Of a stretch of DNA of 64,000 nucleotides, positions 42,313-52,407 are shown in pieces. The stretch comes from Rathayibacter sp. VKM Ac-2856 (GTDB lineage: Bacteria > Actinomycetota > Actinomycetes > Actinomycetales > Microbacteriaceae), in assembly GCF_013205055.1 (NCBI RefSeq), contig NZ_JABMLF010000004.1, positions 186,001-250,000 on the forward strand, in the 5' to 3' direction. Under the pieces are notes generated by a model, which made no database searches, had not been told where the DNA came from, and worked only from the letters and a program-made list of their open reading frames with translations. A program made the position numbers and the translations under genes. Each line of letters begins with the position of its first letter. The stretch's first letter is position 1.

Positions 42313-43326
42313 ATCGCGCCGCGCAAGCCCACGGGCACCATCACGCTGACCGACGTCGCGCGGGAGGCCGGAGTCTCGATCGCCACCGCCTCGAAGGCGC
42401 TGAACGGCCGCGACCAGGTGCGGGCCGAGACGCGCCAGAAGGTGCTCGACGCCGCCGCCGCGCTCTCCTTCACGCCGAACCCGTTCGCCCAGGCCCTCAA
42501 CTCGCGGCGCACCGGCACGATCGGGATGCTCACCAACGACCTCGACAATCGCTTCGTGCTGCCGGTGCTGCTGGGCGCCGAGGACGCGTTCGGCGCCGGC
42601 TCCACCTCGGTGCTCCTCTGCGACGCCCGCGGCGACTCCATCCGCGAGCAGCACCACATCAAGAACCTGCTGGCCAAGCGCGTGGACGGCATCGTCGTGC
42701 TCGGCCGGACCACGAACCCGCGCCCGTCGATCACCGCGACGATCCCCGTCCCCGTGGTCTACGCCTACGCGCCCTCCGAGGACGAGCGCGACTCGTCGTT
42801 CACCCCCGACAACACGCTCGCCGGCGCGCTCGCCGCCCGGCACCTGATCGAGCGGGGGCGCACCCGCGTCGCGCTGATCAACGGCGAGCCCAGCTACTCC
42901 GCCGCGCACGACCGGGCCCGCGGGGTCGAGCGGGCGCTGGCGGAGGCGGGGCTCCCGCTGATCGGCGGCGACGTGCTCTACGGGCAGTGGTCGGAGAGCT
43001 GGGGGCGGCAGTGCGCCGAGACGCTGCTCGCGGCGCATCCGGACCTCGACGCGATCATCTGCGCGAGCGACCAGATCGCGCGCGGCGCCCTCGACCACCT
43101 GCGCGAGAGCGGGCGCTCCCTGCCCCGCGACGTCGCCGTGGTCGGCTTCGACAACTGGGACCTGCTCGTCGAGGCCGCCCGCCCCCCGCTCACCAGCATC
43201 GACATGCAGCTCGAGGCCCTCGGCCGCGCGGCCGCCGAGGAGCTCTCCCACGCCATCCACGGCCGCGCGACGCCGGGCGTCCGCTCGATGCCGGTGCGCC
43301 TCGTCCCCCGCGAGTCCTCGAGCTGA
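42313..43326 (+). CDS. LacI-family repressor with unusual start codon
   Basis: 337 residues: LacI helix-turn-helix at about 9-60 (ITLTDVAREAGVSIATASKALNGRDQVR) and sugar-binding domain with GTIGMLTNDLDNRFVLPVL, HLIERGRTRVALINGEPSY and VVGFDNWDL. Upstream of the conserved N-terminus there is no in-frame ATG, GTG or TTG near a ribosome site. A strong AGGAGG (42302-42307) points to ATC at 42313 as the start. Likely represses the divergent arabinofuranoside operon. Confidence 0.85.
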   Translation: MAPRKPTGTITLTDVAREAGVSIATASKALNGRDQVRAETRQKVLDAAAALSFTPNPFAQALNSRRTGTIGMLTNDLDNRFVLPVLLGAEDAFGAGSTSVLLCDARGDSIREQHHIKNLLAKRVDGIVVLGRTTNPRPSITATIPVPVVYAYAPSEDERDSSFTPDNTLAGALAARHLIERGRTRVALINGEPSYSAAHDRARGVERALAEAGLPLIGGDVLYGQWSESWGRQCAETLLAAHPDLDAIICASDQIARGALDHLRESGRSLPRDVAVVGFDNWDLLVEAARPPLTSIDMQLEALGRAAAEELSHAIHGRATPGVRSMPVRLVPRESSS

Positions 43327-43361
43327 CGGCGCCGGATCCCGATCCGCCGCTGCGCGCTCTC

Positions 43362-43404
43362 CATGCTGGTCGAGTAGCCGCCACCGGCGGCGTATCGAGA
43401 CCCA
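43362..43404. repeat. GGTCTCGATACGC-family hairpin, copy 3
   Basis: CATGCTGGTCGAGTAGCC to GTATCGAGACCCA behind the LacI gene. Confidence 0.8.
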
Positions 43405-43419
43405 CCCGCCTGCACACGT

Positions 43420-43460
43420 GGATCTCGATGCCCGCTGTGCGGGCTGCCCGATCGGCATGA
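43420..43460. repeat. GGTCTCGATACGC-family hairpin, copy 4
   Basis: GGATCTCGATGCCCGCTGTG with partner CCCGATCGGCATGA, inverted relative to copy 3. Diverged. Confidence 0.7.
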
Positions 43461-43491
43461 AGGGGCCGCGTTCCGCGGACTCCTCCCTCCG

Positions 43492-43570
43492 CTCCGCACA
43501 ACATCAGCTGAGAAGGGGTGGCGTCCGCTGTCGGAGGAGGCCCCCTCGTCTCAGCTGATGTTGTGCGGAG
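43492..43570. repeat. ACATCAGC-family hairpin, copy 2 (perfect 22-bp stem)
   Basis: GCACAACATCAGCTGAGA in the left arm (43492-43513) pairs without mismatch with the right arm at 43549-43570 around a 35-base loop. It lies between convergent LacI and cupin genes and is a likely bidirectional terminator. Confidence 0.85.
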
Positions 43571-43614
43571 CTCCACCCGCGGATCACCATGCCTGAGGTC
43601 CGCGCGCGATCCAC

Positions 43615-43651
43615 GCCGGTCGAGCAGCCGCCACCGGCGGCGGATCGAGCC
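43615..43651. repeat. GGTCTCGATACGC-family fragment, copy 5
   Basis: GCCGGTCGAGCAGCCGCC to CGGATCGAGCC, abutting the end of the cupin gene. Confidence 0.6.
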
Positions 43652-43655
43652 CGCG

Positions 43656-44156
43656 CTACTCCGGCATCGAGAAGTCGGCGAAGTCGAAGCCCGGCGAGAC
43701 CAGGCAGCTCACCACCGCGTCCTCCGCCGAGGGCAGCGTCCGCTGCCACACGTCGGCCGGCACCAGCGCCTGCACCGGCAGCCCCTCGAAGGCCGAGCCG
43801 AGCACGACCGTCTCGCCCTCCGCCGGCTCCTCGCCGAGCCCGCCGTACTGCAGCGCCACCCGGCCCGGCCCGTTCCAGATCCACGTCTCCGCCGACGACA
43901 CCCGGTGCCAGGCCGACGCCTCGCCCGCCGGCAGCAGGAACACGATCAGCGTCGCCGCCGGCCGCTCGCGCACCGAGCCGTCGGCGCCCAGCAGCGTCAG
44001 CCGCTCCGGCGACTCCCACGTCCGCCGGTACCAGCCGCCCTCCGGATGCGGCTCCAGCCCCATCGACTCGGCGAGCGCCGGCCGCCGCACCCGCTCGAGC
44101 ACCCGGCCGTCCACGCTCAGCCGGTCGACGAACCCGCTCAGATCTGCGCCCGCCAT
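43656..44156 (-). CDS. Cupin, DUF985 family
   Basis: 166-residue cytosolic cupin. Marks are LEPHPEGGWYRRTWES near 35, SAWHRVSSAETWIWNGPG near 80 and LVSPGFDFADF at the end, all typical of DUF985. Its role is not known; cupins often bind small ligands or isomerise sugars. The start overlaps the amidohydrolase gene by 19 bases and has GGAGG six bases upstream. Last gene of the seven-gene ECF operon. Confidence 0.85.
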   Translation of the reverse strand: MAGADLSGFVDRLSVDGRVLERVRRPALAESMGLEPHPEGGWYRRTWESPERLTLLGADGSVRERPAATLIVFLLPAGEASAWHRVSSAETWIWNGPGRVALQYGGLGEEPAEGETVVLGSAFEGLPVQALVPADVWQRTLPSAEDAVVSCLVSPGFDFADFSMPE

Positions 44157-45472
44157 CGGACCTCCCCGGAGATGATCGTGGCGAGGGCTGTCCCCTCGCC
44201 GGCTTCGACGATCGTCGCCACGACGTCGTCGGCGGAGCGCCCGGACACACCGAGCACCGCGAGATCCGCGAGCGCCCCGGGCACGAGCGTCCCGATCGCC
44301 TCCGCACCGCTCGCCGCCCCCATCGCGACCGCCCCGCCGAGCGTCGCCGCGGCCAGCAGCCGCGCGTGCAGATCGCGCCCCGCGTATCCCTGCTCCCGCG
44401 CGATCCGGTGCAGCTCGGCCACGTCCCCGAGCAGGTCGAGCGACGGCGTCGACGACAGCGAGTCCGTCCCCACCGCGATCGCGTTCCCCTCGCGCAGGTA
44501 GTCGGCGACCGGCGCCTCGTCCAGCCCGATCACCGCGTTCGAGCGCGGGCAGAGCGCGACCGAGGTGCCGGTGCGCCGCAGCGTCGCCCGGTCGTCCGCG
44601 TCCACGTAGATCCCGTGCGCGATGTGCACGTCGTCGCCGAGCGCGCCGATCGTCTCGGCGTATGCCACCGGGCGCAGCGCGCTCCCGCCGTTGCGCAGCA
44701 GGTGGAAGCCGTCGTAGCCCCAGCGCCGCCACTGCTCCGCCAGGTCGCCGCGGCCGTGCATCGTGTACTCCGCCTCCCACGCCGACTCGGCCAGGTGCAG
44801 GTGCCGGCGCACGCCGAGCTCCTGCGAGAGCCCGGTCAGGTCGCTCAGCACCGGGGTGTCCAGCGAGTACGGCGCGTGCGGCGAGAGCCCGATGCGGGTG
44901 ACTCCGGAGGTGCGCACCAGCTCCGCCGTGATCGCCCGGCCACTGCCGCGCCAGTCGTCCTCGAGGAGGCTCATCAGCTCCCAGTAGGCGATCCCGTGCA
45001 CGCGGCCGTCCTCGAGCACACGCAGCGCGTCGAGGTCGGTGACGATGTCGGCGATCGCCGTCGTCCCGGTCGAGACCGCGATCTCCAGGCCCGCGGCGGC
45101 GGACGCGCCCCAGTCGTGCGGCTGCTCGTAGACCTCCTGGAAGGCGCGCGACCAGTCCTCGAAGCCGGCGTACCGGCCCGCGCCCACCGCGGACATGCAG
45201 GTGTACTGCAGGTGCGAGTGCGCGTTGACGAGTCCCGGGACGATCGCGCCCCGCCACTCGTGCACCGCCGGACCCTCGTCGCGGAGCGACGCCAGCACCT
45301 CGTCCCGCGGCCCGACCGCGACGATCCGCTCGCCGCGCACGGCCACCGCTCCGTCCCGCACAGGCTCGCCCGCGACGGGCAGCACCCACGGCGCGCTGTG
45401 CACGGTGAGCACCGCCGTGGCGCTCACCGCTTCCTCGCGCCCGAGCGAGACCGCGCCGCTCACGGGATCCAC
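44138..45472 (-). CDS. Amidohydrolase of the TRZ/ATZ (MTA/SAH deaminase-like) family
   Basis: 444-residue metal-dependent deaminase-type enzyme. Metal ligands are seen in NAHSHLQ, HLHLAESAWE, AHGIYV and GTDSLSS; the metal site is complete. Family members deaminate adenine-type nucleosides such as methylthioadenosine and S-adenosylhomocysteine, or other N-heterocycles. Its place in an operon with adenosylhomocysteinase relatives favours an adenosyl compound, but this is inference. Start overlaps the ECF T gene end by 13 bases. Confidence 0.85.
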   Translation of the reverse strand: MDPVSGAVSLGREEAVSATAVLTVHSAPWVLPVAGEPVRDGAVAVRGERIVAVGPRDEVLASLRDEGPAVHEWRGAIVPGLVNAHSHLQYTCMSAVGAGRYAGFEDWSRAFQEVYEQPHDWGASAAAGLEIAVSTGTTAIADIVTDLDALRVLEDGRVHGIAYWELMSLLEDDWRGSGRAITAELVRTSGVTRIGLSPHAPYSLDTPVLSDLTGLSQELGVRRHLHLAESAWEAEYTMHGRGDLAEQWRRWGYDGFHLLRNGGSALRPVAYAETIGALGDDVHIAHGIYVDADDRATLRRTGTSVALCPRSNAVIGLDEAPVADYLREGNAIAVGTDSLSSTPSLDLLGDVAELHRIAREQGYAGRDLHARLLAAATLGGAVAMGAASGAEAIGTLVPGALADLAVLGVSGRSADDVVATIVEAGEGTALATIISGEVRWRAQI

Positions 45473-46284
45473 GCCGACGGCATCGTGCCGGTGAGGCTCG
45501 CCGTGGTCGCCGCGACCGCCAGCAGCAGCGCCGCGAGCGTGACCGTCCAGTCGATCGGGGTGTAGCGGATCTCCCGCAGCCAGGTGCGCTTGCGCGTCCC
45601 GAAGCCGCGCAGATCGAGCGCGTCGACCGTGTCCTCCGCGTCGACGAACGACGAGATGGTGACGGGCACCATCAGCGGCGCCACCTCGCGCAGGCGCCGG
45701 ACCGGATTCCTCGTCTGCGCCCGCTCGTAGCCGCGCAGCCGCTGGGCCGCCGCGGTCTCCTGCAGGTTCGAGGCCGCGCTGGGCAGGAACTTGAAGGTCA
45801 GGTCGATCCCGTAGGCGAACCGCGCCGGCACCCCGAGCCGCGCGAACGCGACCGCCAGGTCGCCGGGGCGGATCGCGAACGCGAGCGGGAAGCCGACCGC
45901 GACCAGGGAGAGGAAGCGCAGGAGCAGGTTGACCGCGTACGACACCGCCCCCTCCGTGATCGCCAGGCCGACCACCGGCACCGTGAACAGCGTCGCGCCG
46001 GCCTCGGGCTCGCCGCTGCCGGTCGCGCCGACGATGAGTCCGTTGATGCCCGCGAAGACCAGCACGAACACCGCCACGACCGCCCAGTTCGAGCGGATCT
46101 CGCGGAACGGGATCCGCGCGCTGAAGTAGTACGCGAACGCCACCACGGCGAGCGCCGCCATCCAGCGCAGATCGCGCACCTGGCTGGCGGTGATCACGAA
46201 CATCACCGGCACCAGGATGAGCACGCGCGGATCCCGACGGCCGAGGAAGGAGTCACCGCCGAGATATCGAGGCGATACCTCCAT
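45460..46284 (-). CDS. ECF transporter T component (EcfT)
   Basis: 274-residue membrane coupling protein. About five helices; the cytosolic coupling helices carry the A-R-G-like motif pair AAAQRLRGYERAQTRNP and DALDLRGFGTRKRT, which dock on the two ATPase domains. It lies 12 bases behind the S component. Confidence 0.9.
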   Translation of the reverse strand: MEVSPRYLGGDSFLGRRDPRVLILVPVMFVITASQVRDLRWMAALAVVAFAYYFSARIPFREIRSNWAVVAVFVLVFAGINGLIVGATGSGEPEAGATLFTVPVVGLAITEGAVSYAVNLLLRFLSLVAVGFPLAFAIRPGDLAVAFARLGVPARFAYGIDLTFKFLPSAASNLQETAAAQRLRGYERAQTRNPVRRLREVAPLMVPVTISSFVDAEDTVDALDLRGFGTRKRTWLREIRYTPIDWTVTLAALLLAVAATTASLTGTMPSAWIP

Positions 46285-46296
46285 CTCGCGCGCCCG

Positions 46297-46862
46297 TCAG
46301 CGTCCGGCGAGGTTCTGCAGCGGCTTCCAGACCCGGTCGAGCACGGGCACCAGGATCACCGCGGTGATGCCGGTCGCGAGGATCGCCAGGAGGTAGGAGC
46401 CGAAGAACCAGTACTGGAAGGTCTGACCGAGGAACAGGAAGTCGGTGGCCGTGAAGAGCAGCCCGACGACGACCGCGGCGACCGCGATCGCGGCGGCCCA
46501 GACGAGCTGGCGGCCGGTGGTGCGCGGCTCCTTGGCGTAGTAGCCGATCAGGCCGGCGAGCAGGCCGACGAGGCCGTTCGCGATGCTCCAGTTCCAGTAG
46601 GTGAGGAAGCCGTAGCCCATGATCTGGTCGACGATCGCGTTGCCGACGGCGCCGGTGAAGAAGCCGGCGACGGGTCCGAAGCGCAGGCCGACGAAGGGGA
46701 TGATCGCGATCGCGGGGCGGATCGAGATCATCGTGCCGGGGATCACGAAGCTGAGCGCCCCGAGAGCGCCGTAGAGGGCCGCGCCGACGGCGCCGAAGAC
46801 GATCGTCCGCGAGGAGACGGCCCAGGGGCCGGTCTTCGCGGCGGTGGAGGTGGTGGTGGCGG

Positions 46863-46866
<4 letters not shown>
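46297..46866 (-). CDS. ECF transporter S component (substrate-binding)
   Basis: 189-residue membrane protein with six helices, the specificity unit of the importer. It has the alanine/glycine-rich first helix (TIVFGAVGAALYGALGALSF) that contacts EcfT. Substrate cannot be read from the sequence; the neighbours suggest a thionucleoside, methionine precursor or related compound. GTG start in a GTGA overlap with the ATPase stop; AAAGGA lies upstream. Confidence 0.88.
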
Positions 46867-48628
<1,762 letters not shown>

Positions 48629-48632
<4 letters not shown>

Positions 48633-49915
48633 GAGCGCGCCCCGTCCCGCTGCGGAGCCGCGCGGCGGCCGGTCGAGGTCCAGCTGCCGAGGAAGTCGCG
48701 CTGGGCGCTGCTCGGCGCGTCGATGCGGAGGCCGAGCGCGTCGAGCTTGGCGCGCGCGACCCGGTCGTCGACCTCGGGCGGCAGCAGGTGCACGGCCGGC
48801 GCGAGGCTCCCCGCCTCGCGGGCGAGCAGGTCGACGGCGGCCAGCTGGACACCGAAGGACAGGTCCATGATCTCGATCGGGTTCCCCTCGCCGGCGGTGC
48901 AGTTGATGCAGCCGCCGTCGTCGAGCACGACGATCGAGCGGCCGTTGGGCAGGTCGAAGCTCTCCAGCGCGTGGCCGATGCTCCGCCGGGTCGCCCCCGC
49001 GGCGAGCGCCGCGTCGATCGCGATCTCCTGCGCGACTCCGCCCGAGACGGCCACGGCCGCCCCCTCCGGCAGCGCGAGGAGGTGCTCCACGTCGATCGTG
49101 TGCGCGATGCCGGTCGCCGAGATCAGCAGGTCGGCGCTGCCGGCCGCCGACTCCAGCGCGTCGACGTCGTAGCCGGCGAAGACCGCCTCGAGCGCGCGGA
49201 CCGGGTCGACCTCGGCGATCGTCACCCGGGCGCCGAGGGCGCGGGCGTGCTGGGCGACGCCGCGGCCGACCGGGCCGAAGCCCGCGACGACGACGTGCGC
49301 GCGGTCGAGTGGAGTCGCGAGCAGGTCGAGCATGGTGAGGAGCGTCGACTGCCCCGTGCCGTGCCGGTTGTCGAACAGCGTCTTGCAGCGCGCGTCGTTC
49401 ACGGCGAGCACCGGGATCCGCAGCGCGCCCTCGCGCTCCATCACCCGCAGCGGACGCAGGCCGCTGGTCGTCTCCTCCGTCGCCCCGCGCAGGGTCTCGA
49501 AGACCGCCGGCCGGTCGGTGTGCGCGAGCCGGGTGACCGACGAGCCGTCGTCGACCAGGACGTCCGGGCGCCGGTCGAGCAGCTCCAGCGCGAACGCCCG
49601 GTCGTCGGCCGCGCTCGCGTCGGAGCGGGCGAAGACCGCGATGCCCGCGTGCTGCAGGGCCGCGGCGGTGTCGTCGTGGGTGTTGGAGGCGCCGCACATC
49701 ACGCTGACGTCCGCGCCGGCCGCCGCCAGCTCGAGCGCCAGGGTCGCCGTCTTCGGCTCGAGCACGAGCACCAGCCCGATCCGCAGGCCCCGCACCGCGC
49801 CGCTCTCGCGCAGCTGCCCGGCGATGCCGCGGGTGACGGGCATGAACCGCGCGGCCCAGTCGATCTTGTCCTGCCCCTGCCGCCAGAGCGAGGCGTCCCG
49901 GATCGGCGCGGTCAT
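48629..49915 (-). CDS. Divergent adenosylhomocysteinase-family protein
   Basis: 428-residue relative of S-adenosylhomocysteine hydrolase. Kept: LVDDGSSVTRL (Asp131 site of the human enzyme), GATEETTSG (Glu156), NDARCKTLFDN (Lys186, Asp190, Asn191) and the NAD fold VVAGFGPVGRGVAQHARALGARV. Lost: the LHMT histidine (here VLVLEPKTA), the GHFD motif (here SGGVAQEIAID), the GHPSF histidine (here GNPIEI) and the C-terminal KPDxYRY cap that reaches the NAD site. It should bind NAD and a nucleoside-like ligand but is probably not an ordinary SAH hydrolase. ATGA overlaps on both sides. Confidence 0.85.
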
Positions 49916-50586
49916 CGCAGCAGCTCCAGGGCCAGGGCGCGGTCGGCGCGGTCGTGCAGGGCGTCGGGCGACGGATCCTGCTCCCGGGCGGCCTCGACCG
50001 CGGCCGCGAAGCGCGCGGACAGCTGCTCGCGGGTGCGGCGCGTCGAGCCGTCGACGACGTCGCGCGCCACGAGGAGGAAGAGCTCGCGGTCCGCGTCCGC
50101 GATCCGGTCGATCCCGGGTCGCCCCGAGGACGGGTCGGTGACCGCGGTGACCGCCGGGTGCTCCTCCGCCGCGTCGACCAGGAGGAGCGGACCCCCGCCG
50201 CCGAGCAGCGCCGCAGTGACCGGCGCCGACAGCTCGCCCGTCGCGAGGGCGATCGTCGCGTCCCCGAGCTCGGCCGCCTCCGTCGTCGCGACCGCGAGCC
50301 CGCGCTGGGCGATCTCGACCAGCGCGACCGGATCGTCGCCGACGACGACCACGCGCGCGCCCGTCGCCGCGGTCCTGGTCGCCAGCTCGGCGGCGAGCGG
50401 CCCGGTGCCGAGCACGGCGACGCGGGTGTGCGCGAAGGAGAGGTTGGAGGCGGCGGCGACCGCGCGCAGGACGGCCTGCGCCCAGGCAGTGCGGGTCAGC
50501 GCCCGGACGACCCGCGAGTCACCGGTCGCATCGGCCGCCGTCGCGGGCAGCGCGGCGCGTCGCAGCGGAGTGAGGGTGGCGTGCAT
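49912..50586 (-). CDS. Short Rossmann protein related to the adenosylhomocysteinase NAD domain
   Basis: 224-residue protein. A single Rossmann-like motif VAVLGTGPLAAELATRTAATGARVVVVG begins near residue 55, followed by ALVEIAQRGLAVATTEAAELGDATIALATGE, which parallels the NAD half of the next gene. There is no substrate domain. First gene of the operon; ATGA overlap with the divergent adenosylhomocysteinase. It may form a mixed complex with it. I do not recognise a named family. Confidence 0.7.
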   Translation of the reverse strand: MHATLTPLRRAALPATAADATGDSRVVRALTRTAWAQAVLRAVAAASNLSFAHTRVAVLGTGPLAAELATRTAATGARVVVVGDDPVALVEIAQRGLAVATTEAAELGDATIALATGELSAPVTAALLGGGGPLLLVDAAEEHPAVTAVTDPSSGRPGIDRIADADRELFLLVARDVVDGSTRRTREQLSARFAAAVEAAREQDPSPDALHDRADRALALELLR

Positions 50587-50621
50587 GACGCTCCAGGGGA
50601 GTCGGCGGTTCTAAGCGGTTA

Positions 50622-50639
50622 GCGCGACCATAGTCGCGC
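50622..50639. promoter_or_regulatory. GCGCGAC/GTCGCGC palindrome in the ECF operon leader
   Basis: Two perfect 7-base arms around CATA, 36 bases before the first start codon, and next to CTAAGCGGTTAG. On the minus strand TATGGT lies in its centre. It could be a repressor site for the operon; the LacI gene at 51001 is the nearest regulator. Confidence 0.45.
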
Positions 50640-50725
50640 CTCGTTTCCCCCACCCGCCCTTTTATTACGCCCGTGTGAAACATTCCCCGTCGCCCTCCGA
50701 CCACCCCGCACATCGGGCACGCCTT

Positions 50726-50768
50726 CATGCTGATCGAGTAGCCCGCACAGCGGGCATATCGAGATCCA
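50726..50768. repeat. GGTCTCGATACGC-family hairpin, copy 6
   Basis: CATGCTGATCGAGTAGCCCG to CATATCGAGATCCA in the gap between the divergent ECF and LacI genes. Confidence 0.8.
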
Positions 50769-50783
50769 CCCCCCTGCACACGT

Positions 50784-50821
50784 GGGTCTCGATACGCGCT
50801 GCGCGCTACTCGACCAGCATG
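50784..50821. repeat. GGTCTCGATACGC-family hairpin, copy 7
   Basis: GGGTCTCGATACGCGCTGCG with CTACTCGACCAGCAT, inverted relative to copies 6 and 8. Confidence 0.8.
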
Positions 50822-50934
50822 GGCCGCCCCAGCCACACGGGCAGCTTGCACAGCCGGCGCACCCAACGCCGATCGAGCACCCCGCGCAGCGGCCGCCCCC
50901 ATGCCGACCGAGCCTCCCGCGCAGCGGACGCGTT

Positions 50935-50978
50935 CATGCTGATCGAGTAGCCCGCGCAGCGGGCGTATCGAGATCCAC
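50935..50978. repeat. GGTCTCGATACGC-family hairpin, copy 8
   Basis: CATGCTGATCGAGTAGCCCG to CGTATCGAGATCCACC, only 22 bases before the LacI start. A degenerate further copy lies just before it (near 50900). Confidence 0.8.
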
Positions 50979-50988
50979 CCCCCCCCCA

Positions 50989-50994
50989 TAAGCT
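50989..50994 (+). promoter_or_regulatory. TAAGCT -10 of a probable leaderless LacI transcript
   Basis: TAAGCT fits the actinobacterial TANNNT -10 and ends six bases before the ATG at 51001. No Shine-Dalgarno is present (a run of C precedes), so transcription probably begins at the start codon. Confidence 0.5.
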
Positions 50995-51000
50995 GACCGG

Positions 51001-51987
51001 ATGCCAACCCGCTCCCGGCGCCCCACCCTCGCCGACGTGGCGCGCTCGGCCGGCACGTCCGCCACCGTCGTCAGCTACGTCGTCAACAACGGCCCGCGCC
51101 CCGTCTCGCCCGAGCTCCGCGCCCGCGTCGAGTCCGCGATCACCGAGCTCGGCTACCGCCGCAACTCCCTCGCCGAGGCGCTCAGCGTCGGCCGCTCCAC
51201 CCTCGTCGGCCTCCTCGTCCCCGACTCCTCGAACGCCTTCTTCGGCGAGCTGGCGCGCGAGATCGAGCACGAGGCTCGCCGCCGCTCCCTGCTGACCCTC
51301 CTCGGCAACACCGAGTACGACCCGGAGGTCGAGCGCGGCTACGAGCGCACCTTCGCCGACCTGCGGACCGCCGGCATCCTCCTCGTGACCATCGACCCGC
51401 TCAGCACCGCCGACACCGCGCCCCGCGTCTTCCTGCACTCCGCGGCCCCCACCGACGCCGAGCCCAGCGTCGTCTTCGACGACGAGCAGGGCGTGCGAGC
51501 CGCGGTCGAGCACCTCCTCGCCCACGGCCACGACGACGTGCACTGCGTGACCGGCCCCGACGACTTCGGCCCGTCCGGCCTCCGCGCCCGCTCCTGGTCC
51601 GAGGCGATCGGAGGCGCCGCCGGCCGCCTGCACCGCGTGCCGATGGACCGCGTCTCGGCCGAGGCCGCCCTCCGCACGATCCTCCGCGCCGAGCGTCCGC
51701 GCGCCGTCTTCGCCACGACCGACGAGCACGCCCTCGCCCTCCTCCGCGCCGCCTCGCAGGAGGGGATCCGCGTCCCGGACGAGCTCGCGATCGTCGGCTT
51801 CGACGGCATCCGCGAGGCGCTCCTCGGCGGCGTCCGCGTCACGACCGTCGCCGTCCCCGTCCGCGAGATGGCCCGCATCGCCTTCGAGCTGCTCGACGAG
51901 TCCCTCGCCGACGCCCCCGTCCGCCACGTCGTCCTGCCCACCACCCTCGTCCTCGGCGAGACCTGCGGCTGCACCCCCACCCCCTGA
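51001..51987 (+). CDS. LacI-family transcriptional regulator
   Basis: 328 residues with a full helix-turn-helix (PTLADVARSAGTSATVVSYVVNNGPRPVS, about 8-36) and hinge, then the ligand-binding domain (TLVGLLVPDSSNAFFGELAREIE; HLLAHGHDDVHCVTGP; AIVGFDGIREALLGG). It is divergent from the ECF/adenosylhomocysteinase-like operon with 414 bases between, so local control of that operon is possible. LacI proteins usually sense sugars, ribosides included. Confidence 0.9.
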   Translation: MPTRSRRPTLADVARSAGTSATVVSYVVNNGPRPVSPELRARVESAITELGYRRNSLAEALSVGRSTLVGLLVPDSSNAFFGELAREIEHEARRRSLLTLLGNTEYDPEVERGYERTFADLRTAGILLVTIDPLSTADTAPRVFLHSAAPTDAEPSVVFDDEQGVRAAVEHLLAHGHDDVHCVTGPDDFGPSGLRARSWSEAIGGAAGRLHRVPMDRVSAEAALRTILRAERPRAVFATTDEHALALLRAASQEGIRVPDELAIVGFDGIREALLGGVRVTTVAVPVREMARIAFELLDESLADAPVRHVVLPTTLVLGETCGCTPTP

Positions 51988-51994
51988 CCCGCCT

Positions 51995-52034
51995 GGATCT
52001 CGATACGGCCCTGCGGGCCTACTCGATCACCATG
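51995..52034. repeat. GGTCTCGATACGC-family hairpin, copy 9
   Basis: GGATCTCGATACGGCCCTGC to CTACTCGATCACCATG directly behind the LacI gene. Confidence 0.75.
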
Positions 52035-52071
52035 GAAGCGCCCCTCCAGCGGAACCGGAAGGACTGCAGAA

Positions 52072-52112
52072 CATGCTGGTCGAGCAGCCCCGAAGGGGCG
52101 TATCGAGACCCA
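52072..52112. repeat. GGTCTCGATACGC-family hairpin, copy 10
   Basis: CATGCTGGTCGAGCAGCCCC to GGCGTATCGAGACC with inner stem GCCCC/GGGGC. Confidence 0.8.
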
Positions 52113-52148
52113 CCCTCATCAGCAGACCAGCTCTTCGGACTCCCCCCT

Positions 52149-52188
52149 CATGCTGGTCGAGTAGCCCCGCAGGGGCGTATCGAGACCT
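52149..52188. repeat. GGTCTCGATACGC-family hairpin, copy 11
   Basis: CATGCTGGTCGAGTAGCCCC to GGCGTATCGAGACC; same orientation and nearly the same sequence as copy 10, 77 bases away. Confidence 0.8.
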
Positions 52189-52227
52189 ACCCGATCAGCC
52201 GAGCACCCCTACCCCCTCCGATCCGCC

Positions 52228-52297
52228 GCACAACATCAGCCGAGAGCCGCCCTCATCGCCCATCGGCGATGAGACGCCCATCCAGCTGATGTTCTGC
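52228..52297. repeat. ACATCAGC-family hairpin, copy 3
   Basis: GCACAACATCAGCCGAGA with a right arm around AGCTGATGTTCTGC, and an inner perfect stem CTCATCGCC/GGCGATGAG (52251-52272). Closest to copy 1 at 2509. Confidence 0.8.
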
Positions 52298-52306
52298 CGC
52301 CGTCCC

Positions 52307-52381
52307 GCGCACAACGTCAGCTGAGACGGGGGTCCCTCCCCCGACAGAGGAGGCCGGGTGCTCTCAGCTGACGTTGTGCGC
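52307..52381. repeat. ACATCAGC-family hairpin, copy 4 (perfect 20-bp stem)
   Basis: GCGCACAACGTCAGCTGAGA (52307-52326) pairs exactly with 52362-52381. It differs from copy 2 by the C/T change in the core ACGTCAGC. It lies between convergent LacI and oxidoreductase genes. Confidence 0.85.
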
Positions 52382-52407
52382 ACGTCGACGCCGACCCACG
52401 CTCGCCC

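Noticed and set aside
50671-50685. parS site (GTGAAACA)
   Set aside because: Only one half of the TGTTTCACGTGAAACA palindrome is present.
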